Assembly (NCBI RefSeq): GCF_001678495.1
Contig: NZ_JTJL01000004.1
Span: 1-48,677, forward strand
From: Gallibacterium salpingitidis
GTDB lineage: Bacteria; Pseudomonadota; Gammaproteobacteria; Enterobacterales; Pasteurellaceae
Direction of reading: 5' to 3'
Length of the DNA stretch: 48,677 nt
Part shown: positions 1 to 9,646 of the stretch, one piece after another
Numbering within the stretch: position 1 is the first letter of the stretch
Layout: each line of letters starts with the position of its first letter
Translations under genes and position numbers: made by a program
Notes under the pieces: model-generated
Databases searched by the model: none
What the model was told of the DNA's origin: nothing
What the model saw: the letters and a program-made list of their open reading frames with translations, nothing else

Positions 1-6
1 CTTTTG

Positions 7-56
7 CTTCGTTTTCTTTGCACAAGCAAAGAAAATGAAGTCGCCCTTTAGGGCGA
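7..56. repeat. Palindromic repeat: two adjacent hairpins
   Basis: Arms at 7-21 and 26-40 form a 15-bp inverted repeat with one G/T wobble and a 4-base loop. A second perfect hairpin follows directly at 41-56 (TCGCCC, loop TTTA, GGGCGA). No open reading frame covers it. It looks like one copy of a dispersed intergenic palindromic element at the end of the preceding, off-window gene. No second copy was seen in this window, so its repetitive nature is inferred from the shape only. Confidence 0.45.
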
Positions 57-111
57 AACCTAAATTTTAGATAAGAAATAATTTAGCTAAAAGTTTTATA
101 ATTGACTTTGA

Positions 112-140
112 GACCGCACATAATGTGCGGTCATTTTTTC
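112..140 (+). terminator. Intrinsic terminator of the off-window upstream gene
   Basis: A 9-bp perfect stem (GACCGCACA, loop TAA, TGTGCGGTC) at 112-132 is followed by ATTTTTTCC. It would end a plus-strand transcript coming from the left. The arm TGTGCGGTCA is one base away from the Haemophilus uptake word AAGTGCGGT plus its CA extension. Paired uptake words often act as terminators in this family, so this may be a degenerate pair. Confidence 0.7.
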
Positions 141-168
141 CATAATTATTTAGTAATAACAAAAAACT

Positions 169-1014
169 ATGAATTCAAAAACTCATCTCGGTCATACGGC
201 ACGTAAACGTTTTGGACAAAATTTCTTAAATGATGATCACATCATTCAAAGTATTGTGGCAGCTATTAACCCACAAAAAAGCGATTTTCTGATTGAAATC
301 GGGCCAGGGCTTGGCGCATTAACTGAACCAGTTGCCGAACAAATCGATCATCTTACTGTTATCGAATTAGATAGAGATCTAGCGGAAAGATTACGCCACC
401 ATCCATTTTTACAGCAAAAATTAACGGTAATTGAACAGGATGTAATGCGTTTTGATTTTCAACAATTGGCAACAGACGCTAAACAACCATTGCGTATTTT
501 TGGTAATTTACCATATAACATCTCTACGCCATTGATGTTCCATCTATTTCAATATCACGATGTAATTCAAGATATGCACTTTATGTTGCAAAAAGAGGTC
601 GTTAATCGTCTTTGTGCAGGAGCAAATAGTAAAGCTTATGGCAAATTAACCATTATGGCGCAATATTTCTGCCAAGTGATTCCTGTATTAGAGGTGCCGC
701 CAACAGCTTTTAAACCAGCACCAAAAGTTGATTCTGCGGTCGTGCGTTTGGTTCCTCATAAAGTGTTGCCACATCCAGTAAAAGATCTCTATTGGTTAAA
801 TCGCGTATGTACGCAAGCCTTTAATCAACGCCGCAAAACATTGCGTAATTCATTAATGGATCTCTTTACTGCAGATCAACTTACCGCATTACAAATCAAT
901 TTAACCGATCGTGCCGAAAATCTAACAATTGCAGATTACGCTCGTTTAGCAAACTGGTTAGCGGATAACCCTCCACAACACGCAGATGATAGTAAGGCGG
1001 AATTTGAGGAATAA
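169..1014 (+). CDS. rsmA: 16S rRNA dimethyladenosine transferase RsmA (KsgA)
   Basis: This SAM-dependent enzyme dimethylates two adjacent adenosines in the 3'-terminal helix-45 loop of 16S rRNA, a late step of 30S maturation. The 281 residues open with the family start RKRFGQNFL. The SAM-binding loop GPGLGALT lies at about residues 45-52 and the catalytic GNLPYNIS motif at 112-119. The C-terminal domain carries the conserved [14 protein letters not shown] stretch. Length is normal for the family. It leads a plus-strand run with the exchanger gene (2-base gap) and apaH; ksgA-apaH proximity is common in gamma-proteobacteria. Identification is secure. Confidence 0.97.
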   Translation: MNSKTHLGHTARKRFGQNFLNDDHIIQSIVAAINPQKSDFLIEIGPGLGALTEPVAEQIDHLTVIELDRDLAERLRHHPFLQQKLTVIEQDVMRFDFQQLATDAKQPLRIFGNLPYNISTPLMFHLFQYHDVIQDMHFMLQKEVVNRLCAGANSKAYGKLTIMAQYFCQVIPVLEVPPTAFKPAPKVDSAVVRLVPHKVLPHPVKDLYWLNRVCTQAFNQRRKTLRNSLMDLFTADQLTALQINLTDRAENLTIADYARLANWLADNPPQHADDSKAEFEE

Positions 1015-1016
1015 CG

Positions 1017-1970
1017 ATGGAATACGTAACACTGATCGTGGGAATTGTATTTATTCTCTGGGGTGCCGATCGTTTTACTGATGGCGCTATCGCCCTTGCT
1101 CGTCGCTTCCAAATCAATGAATTAGTCATTGGTTTAACCATTGTTGCCTTCGGTACATCGCTACCAGAATTTATCACTAGTTTTTGGGGCGCTTTTAGAG
1201 GTAATTCTGGCGTATCCGTCGGTAACATTATCGGTAGCAATCTTTTTAATACCTTAGTGATTGTTGGTGCCAGTGCATTAGCGACACCAATTATCATTAA
1301 GGCAAGCTCTGTCAAAAAAGAGATTCCTTTTGCCCTCCTTGCTTCGATAGCTTTTATCTTGTTATGTTTCGATAAATGGTTAAATCAACAACCAATTGAT
1401 TATATTTCTCGTGCTGATGGTTTAATTTTATTGCTCTTTTTTGCAATTTTCTTGAGTTACACCTTTTCTGCTGCGAAACAACAAGATGCGAACGAAGAAA
1501 GCGAAGTTCATACACCACCATTAACGTTAACAAAAGTCGCTTTTTATTTAATTATCGGTTTGGCTGTCTTAATCTGGGGTGGTGATCTCTTTGTTTCCGG
1601 TGCAATTCAAATCGCCCATAATTTTGGCATTAGTGAAGCTGTAATTGGTTTAACCATTGTTGCTGCCGGTACTTCATTACCCGAATTAGCAACATCTGTC
1701 TTTGCAGCAAAAAAAGGTAGTTCTGATTTGGCTATTGGTAATGTGGTAGGTAGTAATATTTTTAATATTTTCTTTGTTATGGGTGCTTGTGCGGCACTGT
1801 TCCCATTACCTGTTGGCGATATTTCTTACCTTGATTTTGCAATGCTAATTATCAGTACTCTCTTACTGTGGTGGTTTGCGGCAACAGGAAGAAAAATTTC
1901 ACGTATTGAAGGCATTATCTTATTAGCGAGTTATGGTTGTTATCTCGCTTATTTACTCAGCACGCTTTAG
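1017..1970 (+). CDS. Calcium/sodium antiporter, YrbG family
   Basis: This inner-membrane cation exchanger of the CaCA superfamily has 317 residues and about ten hydrophobic segments in two inverted halves. Each half carries an alpha repeat: [10 protein letters not shown] with [10 protein letters not shown] in the first, and [10 protein letters not shown] with [10 protein letters not shown] in the second. These repeats hold the ion-coordinating acidic residues. A hydrophilic loop near residues 150-170 separates the halves. The start lies 2 bases after the rsmA stop behind GAGGAATAACG, and its TAG stop overlaps the Shine-Dalgarno of apaH, so the three genes are very likely cotranscribed. The ions actually transported cannot be read from sequence. 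Confidence 0.9.
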   Translation: MEYVTLIVGIVFILWGADRFTDGAIALARRFQINELVIGLTIVAFGTSLPEFITSFWGAFRGNSGVSVGNIIGSNLFNTLVIVGASALATPIIIKASSVKKEIPFALLASIAFILLCFDKWLNQQPIDYISRADGLILLLFFAIFLSYTFSAAKQQDANEESEVHTPPLTLTKVAFYLIIGLAVLIWGGDLFVSGAIQIAHNFGISEAVIGLTIVAAGTSLPELATSVFAAKKGSSDLAIGNVVGSNIFNIFFVMGACAALFPLPVGDISYLDFAMLIISTLLLWWFAATGRKISRIEGIILLASYGCYLAYLLSTL

Positions 1971-1978
1971 GAGGTGTG

Positions 1979-2806
1979 ATGGCAACCTATATTGTTGGCG
2001 ATCTACAAGGCTGTTTTGACGAATTACAATTGTTATTACAACAAGTGGAATTTAATCCGACCGCCGATAAACTCTATTTAGTTGGAGATTTAGTTGCCCG
2101 CGGTGATCAATCGCTTGAGTGTTTGCGTTTCGTAAAATCACTCGGTGCTGCCGCGCAAACTGTATTAGGCAATCACGACTTGCATTTATTGGCGACTGCT
2201 TATGGTATTAAAAAAGTAAAAGCGAAAGATCGAGTTGATGCGCTGTTTGCAGCACCTGATTTCAACGAATTAATTGATTGGCTGCGCCATCAACCACTGC
2301 TAATTGATTGTTCTCAACAGCAAGGTTTTGTCATCACTCACGCAGGAATTAGCCCAGAATGGGATTTAGCTACTGCCAAACAGTGTGCGCATGAAGTTGA
2401 ACAGGTGTTACAACAAGGCGATTACAAACAACTATTAACGGAAATGTATAGTGATCAACCAGATCATTGGGAAGATTCACTTTCTGGCATCGATCGTCTT
2501 CGTTATAGTATTAATGTGTTCACCAGAATGCGCTATTGTTTTACCAATAAACATTTAGAATTTGCTTGTAAATTACCACCCGCCGAAGCACCTGACAACT
2601 TAAAAGCTTGGTTTGAGCTAACTAATCCACTTTATCAACAAACCGCTATCTTGTTCGGACATTGGGCTAGTTTAATCGGTTACCCAACACCTAAAAATAT
2701 CTATGCCCTTGATACTGGCTGTGTTTGGGGAAATTATATGACAATGTTACGTTGGGAAGATAAACAATTTTTTACGCAAACCGCAATAAAAGACTATATC
2801 AAGTAA
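1979..2806 (+). CDS. apaH: Bis(5'-nucleosyl)-tetraphosphatase (symmetrical) ApaH
   Basis: ApaH splits Ap4A symmetrically into two ADP and also removes Np4 caps from RNA. The metallophosphatase motifs are visible in order: [10 protein letters not shown] near the N-terminus, then [12 protein letters not shown], then [10 protein letters not shown]. The start at 1979 is preferred over an in-frame ATG at 1937 because TTAGGAGGTGTG sits immediately upstream of it. It gives 275 residues, the family length, and avoids overlap with the exchanger gene. It is the last gene of the rsmA run and is followed by a strong bidirectional terminator. Confidence 0.95.
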   Translation: MATYIVGDLQGCFDELQLLLQQVEFNPTADKLYLVGDLVARGDQSLECLRFVKSLGAAAQTVLGNHDLHLLATAYGIKKVKAKDRVDALFAAPDFNELIDWLRHQPLLIDCSQQQGFVITHAGISPEWDLATAKQCAHEVEQVLQQGDYKQLLTEMYSDQPDHWEDSLSGIDRLRYSINVFTRMRYCFTNKHLEFACKLPPAEAPDNLKAWFELTNPLYQQTAILFGHWASLIGYPTPKNIYALDTGCVWGNYMTMLRWEDKQFFTQTAIKDYIK

Positions 2807-2820
2807 AAGCAGAAAAAATA

Positions 2821-2846
2821 AAGCCGCTGATAATAAGCGGCTTTTT
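2821..2846. terminator. Bidirectional terminator between apaH and hupA
   Basis: AAGCCGCT and AGCGGCTT pair around a short AT loop, with a T-run on the right and A's on the left. It lies between the converging apaH and hupA genes and can serve both. Confidence 0.85.
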
Positions 2847-2867
2847 CATCATTTGTAATCTTACAAA

Positions 2868-3140
2868 TTATTTTACAGCGTCTTTTAATGCTTTACCTGA
2901 AACAAAGGCTGGAACTTTAGTCGCTGGGATTTTGATTTCTTTACCAGTTTGTGGGTTACGACCTGTACGTTCTTGACGTTGGTTAACTTTGAATGTACCG
3001 AAACCAATTAATTGTACTGGGTCACCTGCTTTAAGGCTTTCTGTAATTGCTTCTAAAGTTGCTTCCAATGCTTCTTTAGACGCTTTCTTACTTAAGTTAG
3101 TGCGTTGTGCAATTACGTCAACTAATTCAGTCTTGTTCAT
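2868..3140 (-). CDS. hupA: DNA-binding protein HU
   Basis: HU is a small basic nucleoid protein that bends DNA. All 90 residues fit the family: [11 protein letters not shown] start, central [10 protein letters not shown], and the beta-arm signature [14 protein letters not shown] around residues 60-72. It lies downstream of yjaG, hemE and nudC on the same strand, as hupA does in E. coli. A 204-bp gap upstream suggests its own promoter. Whether the protein works as a homodimer or pairs with a second HU subunit cannot be told from this window. Confidence 0.96.
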   Translation of the reverse strand: MNKTELVDVIAQRTNLSKKASKEALEATLEAITESLKAGDPVQLIGFGTFKVNQRQERTGRNPQTGKEIKIPATKVPAFVSGKALKDAVK

Positions 3141-3344
3141 AAATAATTACCCTCTATAAATTTACTATGGTTATAAATTGAATAGATTATCTCTGGTTCA
3201 ATTTCTTTATCGAAAGCCGAGATAGCTTTAATTGGTGAAGATCCGTTATTCCACCCCAGCTCAAGCCTTGTCATGAGCCAACAGATTAATCTAACTTTCA
3301 TCAGATTAAAAGCAATTTATTATTAAAATTAGAAAAAAGTCACA

Positions 3345-3935
3345 TTAATTGTTTATTTCAACCCCGATATTACTGATTTTTGTGGCTCGGATCTCATTTT
3401 TTAGCCCATTAATCACCTCAACATCACGCTTTTCTAACGCATTTAAAGTGCGATAAATTTGCCATTGCACATCTAATTCATCAGTAATCAACGGATTTTC
3501 TTTTAATTCTTTTTCATCTAATTCACGATTCTCTTCTGTTTCTAATAATGCAACCACCGTTTGCAACGAAATCACACTTACTTTTACTGCTTGTTCTAGC
3601 GCTTCTCCCGCAATAATCGTGTGCAATAAATCTGATAGTGCTTCGCACGCATCCACCGCTGGTACAATACCAAAAAAGTCATAATCGTTAATATCGGGAA
3701 TCACTGTTTCAAATTTCTCTAACTGATGTTCAAAATTAATTTTGGCATCTTTAACCGTTAAATATTCCCAAACTAAATTTAAAATATTGTGATAAACCTT
3801 TGCCTGCTGCGGTTGTTCCGTAATCTGACAAAACATTGCAAAATTTGGATACATACGTTCACATAAGCAAGCCATAAACACCATTTGCTGCCAACTTTCT
3901 AAATTGGCTAAACGTTTTTGAATCGGGTTTCTCAT
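3345..3935 (-). CDS. yjaG: DUF416 family protein YjaG
   Basis: This is a 196-residue soluble protein of the DUF416 family, whose biochemical function is unknown to me. Family features are the N-terminal MRNPIQKRLANLESWQQMVF segment and an acidic, mostly helical remainder. The call also rests on position: in E. coli yjaG lies between hemE/nfi and hupA, and the same order is kept here. The start is supported by AGGAAAGC just upstream. Only 9 bases separate it from the hemE stop, so it is probably cotranscribed with hemE and nudC. Confidence 0.88.
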   Translation of the reverse strand: MRNPIQKRLANLESWQQMVFMACLCERMYPNFAMFCQITEQPQQAKVYHNILNLVWEYLTVKDAKINFEHQLEKFETVIPDINDYDFFGIVPAVDACEALSDLLHTIIAGEALEQAVKVSVISLQTVVALLETEENRELDEKELKENPLITDELDVQWQIYRTLNALEKRDVEVINGLKNEIRATKISNIGVEINN

Positions 3936-3944
3936 ATGCTTTCC

Positions 3945-5012
3945 TTATACTGTTTTATACGGTTTCGAATAATGATGGATTGCATCAACGAACACTTTTG
4001 GACTTTCTACTGGTACATCTTGATGAATTCCATGTCCTAAATTAAAAACATGACCAAAACCTTGTCCGTAACTCGCCAAAATTTGTTTCACCTCTTGTTC
4101 TATACGAGCTGGCTCCGCATATAACACGCTTGGATCCATATTACCCTGTAAAGCGACTTTATCACCCACACGAGCTTTTGCTTGCGCAATATCAATCGTC
4201 CAATCCAAACCAATTGCATCACATCCTGTTGCCGCAATCGCCTCTAACCACAAGCCGCCACCTTTGGTAAATAAAGTAACTGGTACTCGACGCCCTTCAT
4301 TCTCACGAATCAAACCTGCAACAATTTTCGCCATATATTGCAATGAGACTTCACGATATTCGTGATGTCCTAACACTCCACCCCAAGTATCAAACACCAT
4401 CACCGCTTGAGCACCAGCTTTAATTTGTGCGTTCAGATACAAAATCACACTATCAGCCAATTTATCTAACAAACGATGCAATAATTGTGGTTCACAATAG
4501 AGCATTTTCTTAATTTTCGTGAAAGTTTTACTTGATCCACCTTCCACCATATAAGTTGCCAATGTCCAAGGGCTACCTGAAAAACCGATTAATGGCACTT
4601 CTCCCTGCAATTCACGACGAATCGTTCTAACTGCATTCATCACATAACCCAGCTCATCTTCAGGATCTGGGATCGGCAATTGCTCCACATCTGCCATCGA
4701 TACAATAGTTTTCTCAAATTTCGGGCCTTCACCAGCGCCAAAGCTGAGTCCCAATCCCATTGCATCAGGAATGGTTAAAATATCAGAAAACAGAATCGCT
4801 GCATCTAACGCATAACGACGTAATGGCTGTAACGTAACTTCACAAGCTAACTCTGCATTCCGGCACAGCGACATAAAATCACCAGCTTGCGCTCTTGTGG
4901 CTTTATATTCTGGCAGATAGCGTCCCGCTTGACGCATCATCCAAACCGGCGTCATATCCACAGGTTGACGTAATAATGCACGTAAATAACGATCATTTTT
5001 CAATTCAGTCAT
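3945..5012 (-). CDS. hemE: Uroporphyrinogen decarboxylase HemE
   Basis: HemE converts uroporphyrinogen III to coproporphyrinogen III in heme synthesis by removing four carboxyl groups, without a cofactor. The N-terminal signature [10 protein letters not shown] is present, and [17 protein letters not shown] is the second family signature. The open frame extends to 5033, but [14 protein letters not shown] at 5012 matches the usual family start, follows GAGG near the nudC end, and avoids overlap with nudC. That gives 355 residues. The 4-base gap after nudC indicates translational coupling. A complete heme pathway cannot be judged from this window. Confidence 0.96.
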   Translation of the reverse strand: MTELKNDRYLRALLRQPVDMTPVWMMRQAGRYLPEYKATRAQAGDFMSLCRNAELACEVTLQPLRRYALDAAILFSDILTIPDAMGLGLSFGAGEGPKFEKTIVSMADVEQLPIPDPEDELGYVMNAVRTIRRELQGEVPLIGFSGSPWTLATYMVEGGSSKTFTKIKKMLYCEPQLLHRLLDKLADSVILYLNAQIKAGAQAVMVFDTWGGVLGHHEYREVSLQYMAKIVAGLIRENEGRRVPVTLFTKGGGLWLEAIAATGCDAIGLDWTIDIAQAKARVGDKVALQGNMDPSVLYAEPARIEQEVKQILASYGQGFGHVFNLGHGIHQDVPVESPKVFVDAIHHYSKPYKTV

Positions 5013-5016
5013 AAAT

Positions 5017-5799
5017 TTATTTTTCCTCAGCACAAAGTGCTAATGTTGCTTTAATTAGTTTGCGCGCAATTGTCCCTTCCGGCGGTAATTCTGGTAAAGC
5101 GGCATCATAACGGAACCATTTTGCATCATGAATTTCACTATCTTGTAAATGAATATCACCACTTTCATAATCCGCTAAAAAACCCACCATTAATGAATTA
5201 GGAAATGCCCAAGGTTGGCTACCAAAATAGCGGACATTTTTCACCTTAATGCCAACCTCTTCCAAAATTTCCCGATGTACTGTTTGTTCTAAGTTTTCAC
5301 CGACTTCGACAAAGCCTGCTAATGTTGTGTACATTCCACCAATATGGCGTTGATGATTGGCAAGCAAAATCTCTTTACCACGTCTTACTGCTACAATAAT
5401 CGATGGACAAATCACCGGATAATGGCGATAACCACATTTTGGACATTCCACTGCAAATTCATCCGTTGGCAAATAATTACGTTCCCCACATCTGCTACAA
5501 AAACGGTGAGTTCCATAAAAATAATTTAGGGCAACGCCACGATTTAATAGGTTAAATTCTGTTTCATCACGATATAGCTGAGCACGTAGGGAAACGTATT
5601 CTCGCTGCTGATCATTTGGTATTTCTGCAATTAACCATAAAGGTTGCTGACGAAATTCACCGATAACACAACCTTGTAAACCAACGACACTACACTCTTT
5701 AGCATTCCCAAAAGGCAATTCTCCTGCTTGTAAATAGAGTGCTGATCCCTGTGTTAATAACCAATAACCTTGATCTGTTTCTTGAATAGTCTGCATCAT
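5017..5799 (-). CDS. nudC: NADH pyrophosphatase / NAD-RNA decapping Nudix hydrolase NudC
   Basis: NudC hydrolyses NADH to NMNH and AMP and removes NAD caps from RNA 5' ends. The zinc ribbon cysteines C101, C104, C119 and C122 (CSRC, CPKC) are all present. A complete Nudix box runs from G162 to I184 with the REILEEVGI core. The NudC-specific [11 protein letters not shown] motif follows and separates this family from other Nudix enzymes. The 260-residue length is normal. It heads the nudC-hemE-yjaG run, which keeps the E. coli gene order but lacks nfi between hemE and yjaG. Confidence 0.95.
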   Translation of the reverse strand: MMQTIQETDQGYWLLTQGSALYLQAGELPFGNAKECSVVGLQGCVIGEFRQQPLWLIAEIPNDQQREYVSLRAQLYRDETEFNLLNRGVALNYFYGTHRFCSRCGERNYLPTDEFAVECPKCGYRHYPVICPSIIVAVRRGKEILLANHQRHIGGMYTTLAGFVEVGENLEQTVHREILEEVGIKVKNVRYFGSQPWAFPNSLMVGFLADYESGDIHLQDSEIHDAKWFRYDAALPELPPEGTIARKLIKATLALCAEEK

Positions 5800-5979
5800 G
5801 ATTTATACCTCTTTTTTTGATCAACGTGCGACCCTTCGTTAAGACGAATTTTTACCAGCGGTTATTATAGCGGAATTTCCTTTATTGCTCGGTATTTTTC
5901 ACACCAATTTCTATATTCATTCAAGTTAAAAATAAGGCAAGGCAAAACAACATAACAAAGTATTAATTGCAACGAACGA

Positions 5980-6543
5980 CTACAAATTATTCAATGCATT
6001 AATCACGCGAATTTCTTCAAACAAATCTAATTCATTTAACGTAATTGATCGCAACTGTAATAGTTGTTGATCTAATAATCTTTGTCGTTGTGTTCCTGCT
6101 AACAGCGGTGAATCAGGAGTAAACCATTCTCCTTGCCGTAACAATGCTAAATTACCAATACTGCAATCGGTAATTTTTCCTTGTTGAATAATCAAAATTT
6201 CATCTGCACCTTGTCGCTGCTGATACAGTGCATTTAATTGCTCGCGATTACAATATTTAAAGCGGTAATCCAACTGTTCACAAACTACAGGTTGAAAACG
6301 CTTAAATTGACGGCGTTGATAGGGATAAAAGGCGATCTGATAATCCTGTTGATTGTAATCAATACGACAACGCACTAACCCTTGTTGATATTGTGGCGGA
6401 ATTTTTACAATATCCGCAAAATTAAATGCTTGATAATGAGTAGAGTAAAAATGTTGCAACGTGCGCTGATAACGAGCTTGATGGTAGGTCAGATTTTGGA
6501 TTTCCCCATCTTGGATGGCTAACGTTTCAAAACATAAAAACAT
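5980..6543 (-). CDS. Aminotransferase class IV protein, PabC-like
   Basis: At 187 residues this is a short relative of aminodeoxychorismate lyase (PabC), a PLP enzyme that releases pyruvate from aminodeoxychorismate to give p-aminobenzoate for folate. The class IV fold is suggested by GADEILIIQQGKITDCSIGNLALL, where the TDCSIGN segment corresponds to the PLP-phosphate region. It also ends PLLAGTQRQRLLDQ, another typical motif. E. coli PabC is about 270 residues, so the N-terminal part is reduced. It starts 3 bases after pabB, which supports a PABA role. A branched-chain aminotransferase-like activity is less likely given the context. Confidence 0.75.
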   Translation of the reverse strand: MFLCFETLAIQDGEIQNLTYHQARYQRTLQHFYSTHYQAFNFADIVKIPPQYQQGLVRCRIDYNQQDYQIAFYPYQRRQFKRFQPVVCEQLDYRFKYCNREQLNALYQQRQGADEILIIQQGKITDCSIGNLALLRQGEWFTPDSPLLAGTQRQRLLDQQLLQLRSITLNELDLFEEIRVINALNNL

Positions 6544-6546
6544 AAA

Positions 6547-7482
6547 TCAGCTCTTTTTAGTTGGAATATACACTTTTGCCAATAATTCTTCATATTCACT
6601 TGCTAGCGTACTATGGCGAGTAATACCTCCACCGCTACGGAATTGCATGCCTGTCGCAGTCTGTTCAATATAACGAATAATTACCGCACTTTCTAAACAG
6701 TTACCATCAAAATAACCAAACACTCCAGTGTAAAAACCTCTTGGCTGCTGTTCTGCTTGTTGGATAATTTCAACTGTTTTCTCTTTTGGGGCGCCGCTAA
6801 TCGAACCAGCAGGCAACATTCTCTTAATTAACGCCAATGGATCATCACGCCAATGCGGCGTTAAATCACCGCAAATTTCTGAACTCGTTTGCCAAATTGC
6901 TCCACGTTCAGTTTCAATTAATTCACTATAACGAAAACGTGATACTTGAATATTGCTTGCCACCATCGCTAAATCATTACGCAGCAAATCAACAATCGTA
7001 TTATGTTCCCATTGTTCTTTTTGTGAGGATAACAATTGTGCCTGTGCATTAGGCAAACTTGCATCAATTGTCCCTTTCATTGGATAGGTATAAATTTTAT
7101 CATCCTGAATACGCACAAAACATTCCGGAGAGAAACAGACAAACTTATCCTGATATAACAATTTATAAGGCGCAGCACTCGCCGTAAAAATATCCACTAA
7201 ACTGTAATTGGTTTCGATTTTAGTTGGATAAGTGAGATTTAATAAATAACTGTTACCTCGTTGGATCTCAGACTGTACTAAATTAAATCCTCTCTGATAA
7301 TCGGCGAAATTTATTGCTTTTGTTGCTAATGACAATGGTGCTTTTGGTTTCACAAAAGTATCCGGTACATTATTTACACCATGCAAATCAAAATAGATCC
7401 CTTGTTCTGCTGCCGCTGATAACGGTATAACAATCTGTTGTTGCTGTTCAAAATCGATTAAAAAGAAAAATGGCGCTGTCAT
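6547..7482 (-). CDS. pabB: Aminodeoxychorismate synthase component I PabB
   Basis: PabB joins chorismate and ammonia to form 4-amino-4-deoxychorismate, usually with a glutamine amidotransferase partner PabA, which is not in this window. The chorismate-binding domain fills nearly the whole protein: YPMKGTIDAS, NTIVDLLRNDL, GSISGAPKEKT and FYTGVFGYFDG are characteristic. At about 311 residues it is a compact form lacking most of the N-terminal domain of E. coli PabB. The ATG at 7482 is preferred to an in-frame TTG at 7488. It lies between ychJ (12-base gap) and the pabC-like gene (4-base gap), so folate precursor synthesis is the likely role. Confidence 0.9.
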   Translation of the reverse strand: MTAPFFFLIDFEQQQQIVIPLSAAAEQGIYFDLHGVNNVPDTFVKPKAPLSLATKAINFADYQRGFNLVQSEIQRGNSYLLNLTYPTKIETNYSLVDIFTASAAPYKLLYQDKFVCFSPECFVRIQDDKIYTYPMKGTIDASLPNAQAQLLSSQKEQWEHNTIVDLLRNDLAMVASNIQVSRFRYSELIETERGAIWQTSSEICGDLTPHWRDDPLALIKRMLPAGSISGAPKEKTVEIIQQAEQQPRGFYTGVFGYFDGNCLESAVIIRYIEQTATGMQFRSGGGITRHSTLASEYEELLAKVYIPTKKS

Positions 7483-7494
7483 AATCAACTAAAA

Positions 7495-7959
7495 TTAAGC
7501 TAAAAAAGGAGCACAACACTGCTTAAATTTTTTACCAGAACCACACAAACAAGGCTGTTTCATTGTTAATTTTATTGGTACTGTTGGATCGAGGAAATAC
7601 CACTGATTAGCGATTTTCACAAAAGCAGATAATTCATGATGATCCATACGTTTATTTTCTTGTAAATAGTAAGCTTTAAATTCAACTAAAGCATGAGCTT
7701 TATCTACTTCTGGAATAAATTTTAATACGTCTAAACCGTCCCATTTAGTATTAACTGACCATTGTTGCAATGCCTTACGATTTAACAATGCTTGCTGTGC
7801 TGGAACAGTAGTCGCTACGATATAATCAATTTCAGTTAATACAAATGCTGCATAACGCGAACGCATCAATTGTTCTGCATTTTCTGCAATCTTACTTCCT
7901 TGATGTAATGACTGACAGCAATCGACATAAGTTAAACCTGATTGACATGGACACTGCAT
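7495..7959 (-). CDS. ychJ: YchJ-family SEC-C motif protein (UPF0225)
   Basis: A 154-residue protein framed by two metal-binding cysteine clusters: CPCQSGLTYVDCC at the N-terminus and CLCGSGKKFKQCC at the C-terminus, the latter a classic SEC-C zinc motif. Between them is the NTF2-like domain of the YchJ family (LMRSRYAAFVL, YYLQENKRMDHHELSAF). No enzymatic role is established; the SEC-C motif suggests zinc and protein binding. It probably heads a three-gene unit with pabB and the pabC-like gene, though a functional link to folate is not evident. Confidence 0.88.
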   Translation of the reverse strand: MQCPCQSGLTYVDCCQSLHQGSKIAENAEQLMRSRYAAFVLTEIDYIVATTVPAQQALLNRKALQQWSVNTKWDGLDVLKFIPEVDKAHALVEFKAYYLQENKRMDHHELSAFVKIANQWYFLDPTVPIKLTMKQPCLCGSGKKFKQCCAPFLA

Positions 7960-8057
7960 AGCTGCTTCCCTATATGTTACTTATGATAAAAAGAGTGTGC
8001 GTAGGATACGGGAAATTCCAATGAAGAGAAAGGATTAATCTTGGGATAATCAAAAAA

Positions 8058-8087
8058 ACAAAACCCCAGTCAAATGACTGAGGTTTT
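8058..8087 (-). terminator. Terminator of the rpsF-rplI operon
   Basis: On the minus strand AACCTCAGTCA pairs with TGACTGGGGTT around TT, followed by a TTTGTTTTTTT tract. It sits 25 bases past the rplI stop. Confidence 0.85.
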
Positions 8088-8111
8088 TAATGTTTCTAGA
8101 ATAATTAGAAA

Positions 8112-8561
8112 TTATTCTGCAACAATGATTACGTTTAATGAAGCAAACACTTCGCCATGGAATTGGAAACGAACTTCGTGTTCACCAAGGGTACGCAATG
8201 GGCCAGTAGGAAGACGAACTTCGCTCTTCGCAACTTCAACGCCTTTCGCTGTGATTGCATCTGCAATATCACGTGTACCAATAGAACCGAATAAACGTCC
8301 TTCATCACCTGCTTTAGAAGCGATAGTTACTGAACCTAATGCTTCAAGTTTTTCAGCACGGTCAAGCGCAGCAGCTAATGCTTTCGCTGCTTTTTCTTCT
8401 AATTCAGCACGACGAGATTCAAAATATTCTACGTTTGCTTTGGTTGCCATAACTGCTTTACCTTGTGGGATTAAGAAGTTACGTGCATAACCAGATTTTA
8501 CATTTACTTGATCACCAACATTACCTAGGTGAACAATTTTATCTAAAAGAATGACTTGCAT
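8112..8561 (-). CDS. rplI: 50S ribosomal protein L9
   Basis: L9 binds 23S rRNA near the L1 stalk and spans to neighbouring ribosomes. The 149 residues have the family N-domain [30 protein letters not shown], with the GYARNFLIP signature, a long connecting helix near residues 45-75, and the C-terminal domain with EGRLFGSIG. It is the last gene of the rpsF operon, 21 bases after rpsR, and is followed by a clear terminator. Confidence 0.98.
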   Translation of the reverse strand: MQVILLDKIVHLGNVGDQVNVKSGYARNFLIPQGKAVMATKANVEYFESRRAELEEKAAKALAAALDRAEKLEALGSVTIASKAGDEGRLFGSIGTRDIADAITAKGVEVAKSEVRLPTGPLRTLGEHEVRFQFHGEVFASLNVIIVAE

Positions 8562-8582
8562 TACCGTATCCTCTCTTGTTAA

Positions 8583-8822
<240 letters not shown>

Positions 8823-9149
8823 CTAATCTATAAATTCGATTTGCTCGGCATGTAAGACCAATTGGTCTAAACCTTGACTAGTTTTATGTGAATGGATAAA
8901 TCCTGATACACACACCTTACTGCCGACCGTAATGCCTTGAGTTTTACTTGTTAATTGATGACCACTAAGTTGAATAGGGATTTTGCACCATGCTTGCCTA
9001 GCTAATCCAGCTTCTTGCTGTTGGGAACGATGTTCCAGCCAAAATTGGCAATGCGCTATTCCACTTGGGCTTTGATGTCGTTTTGGTTGAGAAACTACTG
9101 TTCCAATCAACGAAAAACGATTATCAATCTTCAAATTACTCTTCAGCAT
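8823..9149 (-). CDS. priB: Primosomal replication protein N PriB
   Basis: PriB is a dimeric OB-fold single-strand DNA-binding protein that helps PriA and DnaT restart stalled replication forks. About 108 residues show the family pattern [25 protein letters not shown] and the C-terminal [12 protein letters not shown]. The frame stays open to 9173, but ATG at 9149 gives [16 protein letters not shown], the start I recall for the Haemophilus protein. This start lies inside rpsF, overlapping its end by 14 bases, so translation is probably coupled to S6 synthesis. Confidence 0.94.
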   Translation of the reverse strand: MLKSNLKIDNRFSLIGTVVSQPKRHQSPSGIAHCQFWLEHRSQQQEAGLARQAWCKIPIQLSGHQLTSKTQGITVGSKVCVSGFIHSHKTSQGLDQLVLHAEQIEFID

Positions 9150-9513
9150 CCTCAAAATCGTTGTTATCAACATCAGCTAAAGCTTTACGATCATCTTTTG
9201 CTTTAACCATTGGGGACGCTTCGGTTACGGCGTGCTTAGTACGAATAATTACGTTACGAAGAATTGCATCGTTGTAACGGAAAGTTGTTTCAAGCTCGTC
9301 GATGACTTCTTGCGGTGCTTCTACATTCATTAACACATAATGTGCTTTATGTAGTTTATTAATTGGGTAAGCCAATTGACGGCGGCCCCAATCTTCTAAG
9401 CGATGAATTTGACCACCAGCTTCTTTTACAGAACCTGTGTAGCGTTCAATCATGCCAGGTACTTGTTCACTTTGATCTGGGTGAACCATAAACACGATTT
9501 CGTAGTGACGCAT
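9136..9513 (-). CDS. rpsF: 30S ribosomal protein S6
   Basis: S6 binds the central domain of 16S rRNA with S18. The 125 residues begin [22 protein letters not shown] and contain [23 protein letters not shown], diagnostic for the family. The acidic C-terminal tail ([10 protein letters not shown]) resembles the tail that RimK extends with glutamate in E. coli; whether that occurs here is unknown. First gene of the four-gene operon, preceded by a well-formed promoter and a leader of about 90 bases. Confidence 0.98.
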   Translation of the reverse strand: MRHYEIVFMVHPDQSEQVPGMIERYTGSVKEAGGQIHRLEDWGRRQLAYPINKLHKAHYVLMNVEAPQEVIDELETTFRYNDAILRNVIIRTKHAVTEASPMVKAKDDRKALADVDNNDFEDAEE

Positions 9514-9605
9514 TACTGCTCCTTACGGGTTAATCAGCCTCCGACTATAGACCAGTCGCCAATCTGCGGAAGCAAGGAACGAAAAAACGGAACGACTGTG
9601 AGGTC
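9514..9605 (-). ncRNA. rpsF mRNA leader, candidate S6:S18 autoregulatory element
   Basis: Between the promoter and the rpsF start the minus strand carries a leader with GCGACTGG and ATAGTCGGAGGCTG segments, ending in ATTAACCCGTAAGGAGC just before the start codon. Leaders in front of rpsF in many bacteria fold into a stem with a CCG-containing bulge or loop bound by the S6:S18 complex. The CCGT next to the Shine-Dalgarno is compatible with that. The fold was not computed. Confidence 0.4.
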
Positions 9606-9609
9606 GCAA

Positions 9610-9637
9610 ATTGTACTCAAATCCAATTAAAAAGCAA
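9610..9637 (-). promoter_or_regulatory. Sigma-70 promoter of the rpsF operon
   Basis: On the minus strand TTGCTT (9637-9632) and TACAAT (9615-9610) are 16 bases apart, a good housekeeping promoter about 95 bases upstream of rpsF. Confidence 0.7.
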
Positions 9638-9646
9638 GTTAAAAAA

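Noticed and set aside
5833..5853. Small plus-strand hairpin TTCGT/ACGAA followed by five T
   Set aside because: Only a 5-bp stem and no plus-strand gene ends there. Unlike the site near luxS it has no promoter partner that I could see.
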